Part shown: positions 25,817 to 33,715 of the stretch, in pieces
Numbering within the stretch: position 1 is the stretch's first letter
Layout: the number at the start of each line of letters is the position of its first letter
Source of the DNA: Maritimibacter sp.
Lineage (GTDB): Bacteria; Pseudomonadota; Alphaproteobacteria; Rhodobacterales; Rhodobacteraceae
Length of the DNA stretch: 64,000 nt
Direction of reading: 5' to 3'
Assembly (NCBI GenBank): GCA_002695005.1
Contig: NZNT01000025.1
Location: 62,001-126,000 of the forward strand
The notes under the pieces: model-generated
What the model saw: only the letters and a program-made list of their open reading frames with translations
The model's database searches: none
What the model was told of the DNA's origin: nothing
Program-made: the position numbers and the translations under genes

Positions 25817-26299
25817 ATGATGTTGCCACCCCCCGCCCTGCTGATCCTGATCCCGCTGCCGGCACTGCTGGCCGCCCTGCTCGGCCTGCGCGCGTCATGG
25901 GTGACGGTCGCGGGACTGATGGGCAGCACCGCCTACATGCTCGTGGCCGTGTTCTGGCCAAGCGGTCCCACACCTCTCGGTGCCGATGCCTATTATGTGG
26001 TGGGCTTCGTCGCCTTCGTGCGCACGCTGGTCATCATCGCCTTTGTCCTGATGGTCGCCCAGGTCGTGAAGGAACGGCTGGGGCGCGAGGACCGGCTGAC
26101 CACGAACACGCTGTACCTGATGGTGCTCATCGGCGGGGCGGCCAGCCTCCTGCCATTCACCTTCCCGCCCGACCGGCGGGGCGGCTGGGCGCAGGTGGTG
26201 GCCGAGATCGGGGCCTATGTCCTCCTCGCAGGGTTGGCCGGGCTCGTCCTGACGATCATCCTGCGTCCGCTGATCCGCCGCATCCGGAGGGCCGCCTGA
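25817..26299 (+). CDS. Small integral membrane protein, unknown
   Basis: The 160-residue protein is almost entirely hydrophobic with about four to five spans (ALLILIPLPALLAALLGL, VAGLMGSTAYMLVAVFW, VVGFVAFVRTLVIIAFVLMVAQV, LYLMVLIGGAASLLPF, YVLLAGLAGLVLTIILRPL) and ends in Arg-rich residues on the cytoplasmic side. No known family is recognised. The gene begins 11 bp after the ctaD terminator, and its stop overlaps the next start (TGATG), so it is translated together with the DUF2244 gene. A second in-frame ATG immediately follows the first. Confidence 0.65.
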   Translation: MMLPPPALLILIPLPALLAALLGLRASWVTVAGLMGSTAYMLVAVFWPSGPTPLGADAYYVVGFVAFVRTLVIIAFVLMVAQVVKERLGREDRLTTNTLYLMVLIGGAASLLPFTFPPDRRGGWAQVVAEIGAYVLLAGLAGLVLTIILRPLIRRIRRAA

Positions 26300-26841
26300 T
26301 GCCCTATGAATGGGAGCACCCGATCACCGACGCCCCGCACACGGATGCACGTGGGCGCGACGCAGGCGGCGCGCCCATCGCGGTGCTTCACGTCTGGCCC
26401 TTTCGCTCGCTCCCCAAGCGCGGCTTCGCCTTCGCCATCGGCTTTGCCTATGTCTTTCTGATGATCCCGATCTCGGCATTTGTCGGCACGGTCGCCATGT
26501 GGTGGCTGCTTTTCCCCGGCCTCATCGCGATCTTCGGCCTGTGGTGGTTCATCGGCAAAAGCTACCGCGACGGAGAAATCCTCGAAGAACTGACTATCTG
26601 GACCGACCACGTCCGCCTGACCCGCACCGGGCCGCGCCGCACCTATGCGGAGTGGGAGGCGAACCCGCATTGGGTGACCGTGCAGAAACATGCGAATGGC
26701 GGGCCGGTGAAGGACTACATCACGCTCAAGGGCAACGGGCGCGAGGTTGAGATCGGCGCGTTCCTGTCCGAGGACGAGCGCCCACCCCTTTTCGACGATC
26801 TCGACAGGGCCTTCACGCTGGCCAAATCACGGCGCGGATGA
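26299..26841 (+). CDS. DUF2244 domain membrane protein
   Basis: Starting at the ATG at 26299, which overlaps the upstream stop, the product has 180 residues. After a hydrophilic N-terminus there are two spans (FAFAIGFAYVFLMIPISAFV and WWLLFPGLIAIFGLWWFIG). They are followed by a soluble C-terminal part with WTDHVRLTRTGPRR, NPHWVTVQ and LSEDERPPLFDDL, the layout of DUF2244. The family is common in alphaproteobacteria and often sits near cytochrome oxidase genes, as here, but its role is not established. The 3' end overlaps the convergent gene by 15 bp. Confidence 0.8.
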   Translation: MPYEWEHPITDAPHTDARGRDAGGAPIAVLHVWPFRSLPKRGFAFAIGFAYVFLMIPISAFVGTVAMWWLLFPGLIAIFGLWWFIGKSYRDGEILEELTIWTDHVRLTRTGPRRTYAEWEANPHWVTVQKHANGGPVKDYITLKGNGREVEIGAFLSEDERPPLFDDLDRAFTLAKSRRG

Positions 26842-28362
26842 AGTCGGCCTGACGCCTGCGCGCAGATCTTCGTGGATCGTCTCGACAATGAAACGCGCCG
26901 GGTCGCCACGCGGGGTCAACTCGTCGATCAGCGCTTGCTGCACGTCGTCCTTGCGCGGAACCGAGCCGTCCAGCAGCCCCTCGATCAGCGCCTCGATGTC
27001 CTCGATCCGGGTGGCGGGCAACTCATGCGTCCCACGCGCCACCCTCTCGCCCAACGCGTTCCACGGAGAGTGGTCAGGGCGTGACAGCCGGATCACAGGT
27101 TTCTTGAGCAGCTGGTATTCCATCAGAAAGCTCAGACCGTCGACGATCAGGATGTCCGATGCGGCGAACGGGCCCTGATACTCGCCAGTGCGCAGCTGGC
27201 CGGTATTCCCGAGCGCATCCCAGGCGGCGAAAAACGCCTCATACCGCGCCCGCTCGTCACCCGTGGTCGCGTTGATGCGGGACAACAGGCCGGGGTGCGG
27301 GCTGAAGAGAAAGTCGATGTCGGGACGGCGCGTGGCCAGTGCGAGCATCTCGTCGCAGACTTGCGGGAAGACACCGAAGTTGTTCCAGCCCGTCGAAATG
27401 GCGTGATGTGCGCTCCAGATCGTGCGCTTGGCATTGCCGGAGGCGATGGGCCAGCTTGGTCGCGCGTTCTGCACTTCGGTCACCTTGGGATGGCCTGAGA
27501 CTGTCAGCCGGGCACCATCCAGCCGGTCATGCGCGCGAAGGATGTCGCGGCTCGTCTCACAGGCCACGAACTGCCGGGCGAGGAGGTCTTTCCGCGTGTG
27601 ACCGATGATGCCGCCACCGGACGTGATGAGCGGGGCGATAGCATAAGGCACATAGTATTGCGTGGCGAACGTCAGATGCTCAGTCCGGAAAACCGGCGGC
27701 ACGTCCGCCTGCCAATGCGACTGTCGGAAGATCACTTCAAGATCGAACGCCTTCATCCGGGCGATATCGACCTCCGGCTCGTCATCGTTCAGGCGCACAT
27801 GCCCCACGCCCTCGGCAGCAAGGCACGCGCTATTGTGATCTTCGTCTCCGAACGTCTCGGCGCCCGGAAACCGGCGCGCAATCGTGAACACGACGGGTTC
27901 GAACCGAGGATCGTCGCGCATGAGGGCATGGACGGCTCGGAGCGCGCCCCAGGCTTCGTAATTGTGGACAAGAAATCCGACCCGGATCGGCTGACCGCGC
28001 CGTCTCAACATCGTGGCGAAACGGGCAGCCCCCGCACTGTTTCCGGCGGCGACTTGCGCGAACTCGTTCACCCGCGCGGTGAGGGTTTCGAGCGTGTCGA
28101 GCCGTTCGCCGATCTGCGCCGTCTCGCGCGTCAGCACATCCTCGGCCATATCGCGGGCCGACAGTCGCGTTTCGATCGCGCTCAGGGTCTCACGCTGTGC
28201 CTTCAGCTCGGCAGCGATGCGATGTGTCGCGTCGGTGAGTTGGTCGATCCGCTTGTGAAGGCCAGCGCGTCGGCGCAGTCGCAAAATCCGGTCTGCCAGG
28301 GATGCGATGCCCCGCGTGCGCCCCCCGAAGTGGGGCGCATTCATGTCGTCATTGGCGCTCAT
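26827..28362 (-). CDS. CDP-glycerol glycerophosphotransferase-like protein with N-terminal coiled coil
   Basis: The product is 511 residues from the ATG at 28362, with a GTG at 28407 as alternative. Residues about 25-105 are Leu/Glu/Arg-rich heptads (KRIDQLTDATHRIAAELKAQ), likely a coiled coil. The rest resembles the GT-B fold of teichoic-acid polymerases and related Glyphos_transf proteins: IRVGFLVHNYEAWGALRAVH at the N-domain, FSPHPGLLSRI with the catalytic-type His, and DILIVDGLSFLMEYQLLKKPVIRL as donor motif. It probably transfers a phosphate-linked or nucleotide-linked unit to a surface polymer. No partners are adjacent. Function is inferred from fold motifs only. Confidence 0.62.
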   Translation of the reverse strand: MSANDDMNAPHFGGRTRGIASLADRILRLRRRAGLHKRIDQLTDATHRIAAELKAQRETLSAIETRLSARDMAEDVLTRETAQIGERLDTLETLTARVNEFAQVAAGNSAGAARFATMLRRRGQPIRVGFLVHNYEAWGALRAVHALMRDDPRFEPVVFTIARRFPGAETFGDEDHNSACLAAEGVGHVRLNDDEPEVDIARMKAFDLEVIFRQSHWQADVPPVFRTEHLTFATQYYVPYAIAPLITSGGGIIGHTRKDLLARQFVACETSRDILRAHDRLDGARLTVSGHPKVTEVQNARPSWPIASGNAKRTIWSAHHAISTGWNNFGVFPQVCDEMLALATRRPDIDFLFSPHPGLLSRINATTGDERARYEAFFAAWDALGNTGQLRTGEYQGPFAASDILIVDGLSFLMEYQLLKKPVIRLSRPDHSPWNALGERVARGTHELPATRIEDIEALIEGLLDGSVPRKDDVQQALIDELTPRGDPARFIVETIHEDLRAGVRPTSSAP

Positions 28363-28467
28363 CAAGCCCCCGGAACCGTTTGCGTCAAAGGGCCTTGCGC
28401 TATCCACAGGCCGTTAACGCGAAGATTATCCGGTATTTTTCGCCCGGAAAAGCCCGAGGTGGGCCGC

Positions 28468-28923
28468 TCACCCCAGTTTGGATTTCACCCGGGGACCGAC
28501 CGCGCCAAAATCCATCTGGCCCGTATATTTGGACTTGAGCACACCCATGACTTTGCCCATGTCGCGGATTGATGTCGCACCGACCTCGGTGATCGCATCG
28601 TCGATGGCCTTGTCCACTTCGGCCTCGCTCAACTGGCGCGGCAGGAATTCCTCGATCACACGGATTTCGCGCAATTCCTGCTCGGCCAGTTCCAGCCGCC
28701 CGCCCTCTTCATAGGCGCGCGCCGATTCCTGGCGCTGTTTCACCATCTTGCCCAGGATGCCGAGGATCACGTCGTCGGTGAGCGCCCCCGCCTCGTCCCC
28801 CTCGCCACGCATGGCGATCTCGCGGTCCTTGATGGCGGCGTTGATCAGGCGAAGTGTGGAAAGACGCTCTTTGTCCTTCTCCCTCATCGCCGTCTTGAGA
28901 GCCGCGCTGAGCCGATTTCGCAT
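28468..28923 (-). CDS. GatB/YqeY domain protein
   Basis: The 151-residue protein matches the YqeY family, which resembles the C-terminal tRNA-binding domain of GatB. It starts MRNRLSAALKTAMREKDKER and continues with LRLINAAIKDREI, then KQRQESARAYEEGGRLELAEQE and the ending MGKVMGVLKSKYTGQMDFG, all typical. YqeY proteins may have an amidotransferase-related or tRNA-linked role, not firmly known. It is divergent from carA with a 136-bp shared region. Length is standard. Confidence 0.93.
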   Translation of the reverse strand: MRNRLSAALKTAMREKDKERLSTLRLINAAIKDREIAMRGEGDEAGALTDDVILGILGKMVKQRQESARAYEEGGRLELAEQELREIRVIEEFLPRQLSEAEVDKAIDDAITEVGATSIRDMGKVMGVLKSKYTGQMDFGAVGPRVKSKLG

Positions 28924-29003
28924 AGGGGAGACCCTTTCAGAATTTCCGTCACGAAGTGCCGAAATTACACCTTCGCGCTGGGGGAAACAAGCGCGACCTC
29001 CTC

Positions 29004-29032
29004 TTGACGCTGGGACGGCGCACCCGTAACAC
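29004..29032 (+). promoter_or_regulatory. Candidate carA promoter
   Basis: TTGACG (29004-29009) and TAACAC (29027-29032) are spaced by 17 bp, which would place the start of transcription near 29039 and leave about 20 nt before the carA ATG. The -35 match is good and the -10 match weak. Confidence 0.4.
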
Positions 29033-29059
29033 CTGCGCGATCCGATCCGGGAGCGTCAC

Positions 29060-30217
29060 ATGCCGACCAAGACAAAACCGACCGCCTGCCTCGCCCTCGC
29101 AGACGGAACCGTTTTCTACGGAAAAGGCTTCGGAGCAAAGGGCGTGACGACCGCCGAACTGTGCTTCAACACGGCGATGACGGGCTATCAGGAAATCATG
29201 ACGGACCCCTCCTATGCGGGGCAGGTCGTGACCTTCACCTTCCCGCATATCGGTAACACCGGCGTGAACCCGGAAGACGACGAGACGCAGGACCCGGTCG
29301 CTGCCGGCATGGTGGTGAAGTGGGACCCGACGGAGCCCTCGAACTGGCGGTCGGCCGAGCCTCTGTGGGACTGGCTCGAGAAGCGTGGCCGCATCGGGAT
29401 CGGCGGGATCGACACCCGGCGGCTGACCCGCGCGATCCGCCAGCAGGGCGCGCCGCATGTCGCGCTTGCCCACGATCCGGACGGCAACTTCGACCTCGAG
29501 GCACTGGTCGCCAAGGCGCGGGAGTTTCCGGGCCTCGTGGGCCTCGACCTCGCCCGCGACGTGACCTGCGCGCAGAGCTACCGCTGGGACGAGATGCGGT
29601 GGGCCTGGCCGGACGGTTATCCGCGCCTCGAGCAGCCGAAATACAAGGTCGTGGCCATCGACTACGGCGCCAAGCGCAATATCCTGCGCTGTCTCGCCTC
29701 GGCGGGATGCGACGTAACCGTGCTGCCCGCTTCCGCCACGGCGGAGGAGGTGCTGGCGCATGAGCCGGACGGCCTGTTCCTCTCCAACGGTCCCGGCGAT
29801 CCGGAGGCCACTGGTGCCTATGCCGTGCCGATGATCCGGTCGGTTCTGGACGACACCGACCTCCCGGTCTTCGGTATCTGTCTCGGTCACCAGATGCTCG
29901 CTCTGGCTCTCGGAGCGAAGACGATCAAGATGAACCACGGCCACCACGGCGCGAACCACCCGGTCAAGGACATGACGACCGGCAAGGTCGAGATTACCTC
30001 GATGAACCACGGCTTCACGGTGGACAGTCAGTCGCTCCCCGAAGGTGTGCGCGAAACGCATGTGTCGCTGTTCGACGGATCGAACTGCGGGATCGCGATG
30101 GACAGCCGGCCGGTCTTCTCGGTGCAGTATCACCCCGAGGCCAGCCCGGGACCGATGGACAGCTATTACCTGTTCGACCGGTTCACGCAGGCCATCGAAG
30201 CACGCAAGGGCGCGTGA
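29060..30217 (+). CDS. carA: Carbamoyl-phosphate synthase small subunit (glutaminase)
   Basis: CarA hydrolyses glutamine and passes ammonia to CarB for carbamoyl phosphate, the precursor of arginine and pyrimidines. The 385-residue protein has the N-terminal CPSase domain (LADGTVFYGKGFG, FNTAMTGYQEI, GIGGIDTRRLTR). The class I amidotransferase domain has the nucleophile in FGICLGHQML (about residue 275) and the His/Glu pair in YHPEASPGP (about 358). Length is normal. carB is not adjacent, which is common in this group. Confidence 0.98.
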   Translation: MPTKTKPTACLALADGTVFYGKGFGAKGVTTAELCFNTAMTGYQEIMTDPSYAGQVVTFTFPHIGNTGVNPEDDETQDPVAAGMVVKWDPTEPSNWRSAEPLWDWLEKRGRIGIGGIDTRRLTRAIRQQGAPHVALAHDPDGNFDLEALVAKAREFPGLVGLDLARDVTCAQSYRWDEMRWAWPDGYPRLEQPKYKVVAIDYGAKRNILRCLASAGCDVTVLPASATAEEVLAHEPDGLFLSNGPGDPEATGAYAVPMIRSVLDDTDLPVFGICLGHQMLALALGAKTIKMNHGHHGANHPVKDMTTGKVEITSMNHGFTVDSQSLPEGVRETHVSLFDGSNCGIAMDSRPVFSVQYHPEASPGPMDSYYLFDRFTQAIEARKGA

Positions 30218-30236
30218 CTCGCCCGGCCCGGTGATC

Positions 30237-30252
30237 TTAACCAAACTTTAAC
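30237..30252. promoter_or_regulatory. CtrA-type box TTAA-N7-TTAAC upstream of the GT2 synthase
   Basis: TTAACCAAACTTTAAC matches the CtrA consensus exactly. It lies 40 bp before the GT2 synthase ATG in the 74-bp gap after carA, so it would overlap the promoter. Depending on the start point it could activate or repress. Binding is inferred from consensus only. Confidence 0.55.
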
Positions 30253-30291
30253 CAACCGTGCCGCACAGTGCCCTTTGGATCGGGGAGCACG

Positions 30292-32310
30292 ATGCCGGAC
30301 GGTATACAGCGCAGCCATGCCTATCGGCCCGTAGCGGACAGGTTCCTGCCCGCCGCCGCGGCGCGGGCGGAGATCGCGGCACCACGCCGCGATGTCAGGC
30401 CGCACACCCCGGCCCGACCTTCGCTCGCCGTCGTTCCCTCCGCACCGCCCCCCCGGCCCGGCCTTGGCGCATTGCTGGTCGCAACGGGCGATCTGCGGGC
30501 CGACGATCTGGCTGAAGCGCGGGCGGCCCGGCGCGGCACGACGCTTCGGTTGGGCGACGTCCTGCTCTCACGCGGACTGCTGACAGCGCCCGCACTGTTT
30601 CGCGGCCTCGCACGGCTGTACGGAACGACACTTGCAGACCTCGACAGTGACCCTCCGGACGTTCGTCTGATCGACGAGGCGGGGCTGGACCTCTGCTTCG
30701 CCAACCGCTGCGTCCCGTGGAAGCGGGTGGGCGACACAACCATCATCGCCTGCGCCTATCCCGACCGGTTCGCCCGGATCGCCCCGCAGCTTCCCGCGCA
30801 TTTCGGACGCCTGCGCATGGTCGTGGCGAGCGGCGCGCAGGTGGAGGCCGCGCTGATCGGCCTGCGCCATCGCCACCTCGTCCAGCGCGCCGAAACGCGC
30901 GTGCAGGGCGACATGGCCTGCCGGACCTGGAACGCGACCGGCACCGCGCGGCTCTGGCTCATCCTCGCCGGGCTTCTGGCGCTCGTTTTTCTCACGTCCC
31001 CCCTCACCGGCTGGGCGATGCTGACCGGCTGGGCGGTGGCCACCCTCGCCGTGAACAGCGCCGTGAAACTGGCGGCAATCGTGCTCCATACCCGCGCGAA
31101 GCGGACGCCGGCGCCGGAGGTGCCGGCGCCCGGCCCGCATGACCCGCGCCGCCGTCCGGTGGTGACGATCCTCGTGCCGCTCTACCGCGAACGCGAGATC
31201 GCCGGGCGGCTGGTCAAGAGGCTGGAGCGGCTGACCTATCCGCGCGAACTGCTCGACATCTGCCTGATCGTCGAGGAGGACGACACGCTCACTCATGCCA
31301 CGCTCGCCGCCGCCCGCCTCCCGGCATGGATGCGGCAGGTGACGGTGCCGCGCGGGGGCGTGCGCACCAAGCCGCGGGCGCTGAACTTCGCCCTCGATTT
31401 CGCGCGCGGCTCGGTGATCGGGGTCTATGACGCCGAGGATGCGCCAGCGCCGGATCAGATCGACCGGATCGTGGCGCGGTTCTCACTGGCCCCGCCCCGC
31501 GTCGCCTGTCTCCAAGGCGTTCTGGATTATTACAACGCGCGCACCAACTGGCTGTCACGCTGTTTCACGATCGAGTACGCGACATGGTTCCGCCTGATGC
31601 TTCCCGGCATGGCAAAGCTGGGCTTCGCGGTGCCGCTGGGCGGCACGACACTGTTTTTCCGCCGCGCCGCCCTCGAACATCTCGGCGGGGGGGACGCGCA
31701 TAACGTGACCGAGGACGCCGACCTCGGGATGCGTCTCGCAAGGCTGGGCTACACGACCGAGCTCGTCAATACCGTCACGCAGGAAGAGGCCAACTGCCGC
31801 CTCTGGCCGTGGATCAAGCAACGCTCGCGCTGGATCAAGGGCTACGCCATGACCTATGGCGTTCACATGCGCGCCCCGATGCGGCTCTGGCGCGAGCTGG
31901 GCCCACGCGGGTTCGCAGGGTTCCAGATCGTGTTCCTCGGGACCCTGTCCCACCTGCTGCTCGCGCCCGTGCTGTGGTCCTATTGGGCCTTCGCGCTCGG
32001 GATCGGCCACCCGCTCGCCGCAGCCATGCCCGTCTGGATGATCTGGACGATGTTCGCGACCTTCGTCCTGTCCGAGGCAGTGTCCATCGCGGCGGGGATG
32101 ATCGCGGTCTCCACGCCCGGTCGGCGGTTCCTGCGGCCTTGGGTCGTGACGCTGCACGTCTATTTTCCCCTCGCCTCGCTCGCCGCGCTCAAGGGGTCGG
32201 GCGAGATCGTGCGCCACCCGTTTTACTGGGACAAGACCCAGCACGGCCATGACGACCATGACGAGGCCGCGCAGGCGGCGCCGATCATACCTGTCGCGAG
32301 TCGAGCTTGA
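30292..32310 (+). CDS. Processive GT2 glycosyltransferase with GspE/MshEN-like N-terminal domain
   Basis: The ATG at 30292 has GGGGAG upstream, giving 672 residues. Residues about 50-195 resemble the N-terminal domain of type II secretion/pilus ATPases (MshEN), with two copies of the LG..L...G.L pattern (LGALLVATGDLRADDLAEA; LGDVLLSRGLLTAPALFRGL). Two membrane spans follow, at about 218-265. The GT2 core has VTILVPLYRERE, GVYDAEDAPAPDQ (DxD-type), TEDADLGMRLARLGY and QRSRWIKGY (the Q-x2-RW motif of processive synthases). Several C-terminal spans close the protein. It probably polymerises and exports an exopolysaccharide. MshEN domains can bind c-di-GMP, so direct control is possible. No PilZ domain is visible. 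Confidence 0.86.
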   Translation: MPDGIQRSHAYRPVADRFLPAAAARAEIAAPRRDVRPHTPARPSLAVVPSAPPPRPGLGALLVATGDLRADDLAEARAARRGTTLRLGDVLLSRGLLTAPALFRGLARLYGTTLADLDSDPPDVRLIDEAGLDLCFANRCVPWKRVGDTTIIACAYPDRFARIAPQLPAHFGRLRMVVASGAQVEAALIGLRHRHLVQRAETRVQGDMACRTWNATGTARLWLILAGLLALVFLTSPLTGWAMLTGWAVATLAVNSAVKLAAIVLHTRAKRTPAPEVPAPGPHDPRRRPVVTILVPLYREREIAGRLVKRLERLTYPRELLDICLIVEEDDTLTHATLAAARLPAWMRQVTVPRGGVRTKPRALNFALDFARGSVIGVYDAEDAPAPDQIDRIVARFSLAPPRVACLQGVLDYYNARTNWLSRCFTIEYATWFRLMLPGMAKLGFAVPLGGTTLFFRRAALEHLGGGDAHNVTEDADLGMRLARLGYTTELVNTVTQEEANCRLWPWIKQRSRWIKGYAMTYGVHMRAPMRLWRELGPRGFAGFQIVFLGTLSHLLLAPVLWSYWAFALGIGHPLAAAMPVWMIWTMFATFVLSEAVSIAAGMIAVSTPGRRFLRPWVVTLHVYFPLASLAALKGSGEIVRHPFYWDKTQHGHDDHDEAAQAAPIIPVASRA

Positions 32311-32926
32311 GGCGGGTCTCGAACGCCTTGGAGATATGGGTGCGCAGTGCCTCGTCCGCCGCATCACCGTCCCGCGCCTCGATCGCGCGCACGATCGCGT
32401 CGTGTTCCTCCAGCGCCACCTCGGACCGGCCCTCGACGGCCAGCGACGTGGTGGCGAGCAGCGCCATCGTGCGATGCACCCGATCGAGCTGCTGGAGCAG
32501 GTAACGGTTGTGGGAGGCCAGGTGGATCTGGCGATGAAACCGACGGTTCGCCCGTGCGAGCGCTTCGGGGTCGGCGATCAGGGCACGGTCCTCCTCGACC
32601 ATGTCGCGCAGCACTTTCTGCTCCTCTGGTGCCGCATGCTGGGCCGCCAGCCGCGCCGCAAGCCCCTCGAGCTCGGCGCGCACGGTGTAAAGCTCGGCCA
32701 GCTGGTTGTGGTCCAGCGACGCCACGATGAGCGAGCGTCCGTCGCGGTTGAGAAGGCTCTGGGTCTCAAGCCGCTGCAAGGCTTCGCGGATCGGCGTGCG
32801 CGAAACGCCGAACCGGTCGGCCAGCTCGCTCTCGACCATCCGGTCGCCGGGACGGTAAATTCCCTCGTCGATGGCGTCGAGGATCAGCTCATAAGCGTCC
32901 TTGGTTCCGCTGCGCGGTTCGGTCAC
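32285..32926 (-). CDS. GntR-family (FadR/FCD subfamily) transcriptional regulator
   Basis: The 213-residue regulator has an N-terminal winged helix (about residues 10-75: DGIYRPGDRMVESELADRFGVS, then RTPIREALQRLE). The C-terminal all-helical FCD effector domain carries metal-ligand-type histidines (LDHNQLAELYTVR, NRRFHRQIHLASHN, EEHDAIVRAIEARD). Such proteins respond to small organic acids or sugar acids. The target is not evident. It may act on nearby genes or elsewhere. Its 3' end overlaps the end of the GT2 synthase gene by 26 bp on the other strand. Confidence 0.9.
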   Translation of the reverse strand: MTEPRSGTKDAYELILDAIDEGIYRPGDRMVESELADRFGVSRTPIREALQRLETQSLLNRDGRSLIVASLDHNQLAELYTVRAELEGLAARLAAQHAAPEEQKVLRDMVEEDRALIADPEALARANRRFHRQIHLASHNRYLLQQLDRVHRTMALLATTSLAVEGRSEVALEEHDAIVRAIEARDGDAADEALRTHISKAFETRLKLDSRQV

Positions 32927-33035
32927 GTCGTTCCCCCCAAATTTATCCCGCGACTATGCCGGTCTGTCGCTGACAATCAAGCGATGGGGGCGTTTCGGGG
33001 TCGCAGGCGACACCGTGCCGCATTATCTAGGGGGC

Positions 33036-33713
33036 ATGGTAGCCGACCGCTTTTCACACGTCACCGCCTGGGTCTTCGACCTCGACAACACCCTGTATCC
33101 GCCCTCGGCGCGGCTGTTCGACCAGATCGAGCTGCGCATGATCGACTGGGTGATGCGCACCCTCGCCGTCAACCGGGCCGAGGCCGACCGCCTGCGCGCT
33201 GAGTATTGGGCCAGCCACGGCACCACGCTGGCCGGGTTGATGGAAGTCCACGGGGTCGATCCCGAAGGATACCTGCACGAGGTCCACGATATCTCGTTCG
33301 ATGCGCTGAAGGTGGACAGCGTGCTCGCCGAGCGGATCACGGGGCTACCGGGCCGCAAGATCGTCTATACCAACGGCTCCGAGCCCTATGCGCGCAACGT
33401 GCTGGCCGCACGCGGGCTGGGCGACGTGTTCGATGCGGTGTACGGCGTGGAACACGCGGGCTTTCAGCCCAAACCGCGGCGCGTGGCGTATGAGACGGTG
33501 TTCGCCGCCGACCGGCTTGACCCCGCCGTGGCCGCGATGTTCGAAGATGATCCCCGTAACCTCGCCGTGCCGCACGCGATGGGGATGCGCACCATTCATG
33601 TGGCGGACGCACCCGTGACGGCGGATCACATTCACCACCACACCGATGACCTGACGGACTTTCTGTCGCATTTCGCGGGCTTGGCGCAGCCCGGGCCGGA
33701 GCGTAGTTACTGA
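33036..33713 (+). CDS. HAD-family pyrimidine 5'-nucleotidase (SDT1/YjjG-like)
   Basis: The 225-residue protein starts MVADRFSHVTAWVFDLDNTLYP. The DxD nucleophile motif DLDNTLYPP is at about residue 16. Motif II is IVYTNGS (about 109), and motifs III/IV are KPRRVAYETV and MFEDDPRNLAVPHAMGM. The DLDNTLYP version marks the pyrimidine 5'-nucleotidase (SDT1-like) group of alphaproteobacteria. It removes phosphate from nucleotides or related metabolites. The next gene starts 2 bp after its stop, so the two form an operon. A longer frame to 32901 lacks support. Confidence 0.9.
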   Translation: MVADRFSHVTAWVFDLDNTLYPPSARLFDQIELRMIDWVMRTLAVNRAEADRLRAEYWASHGTTLAGLMEVHGVDPEGYLHEVHDISFDALKVDSVLAERITGLPGRKIVYTNGSEPYARNVLAARGLGDVFDAVYGVEHAGFQPKPRRVAYETVFAADRLDPAVAAMFEDDPRNLAVPHAMGMRTIHVADAPVTADHIHHHTDDLTDFLSHFAGLAQPGPERSY

Positions 33714-33715
33714 CC

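Noticed and set aside
28394-28428. GTTAAC half-site upstream of the glycerophosphotransferase-like gene as a third CtrA box
   Set aside because: Only one half matches. The other half at the right distance has two mismatches in four bases.
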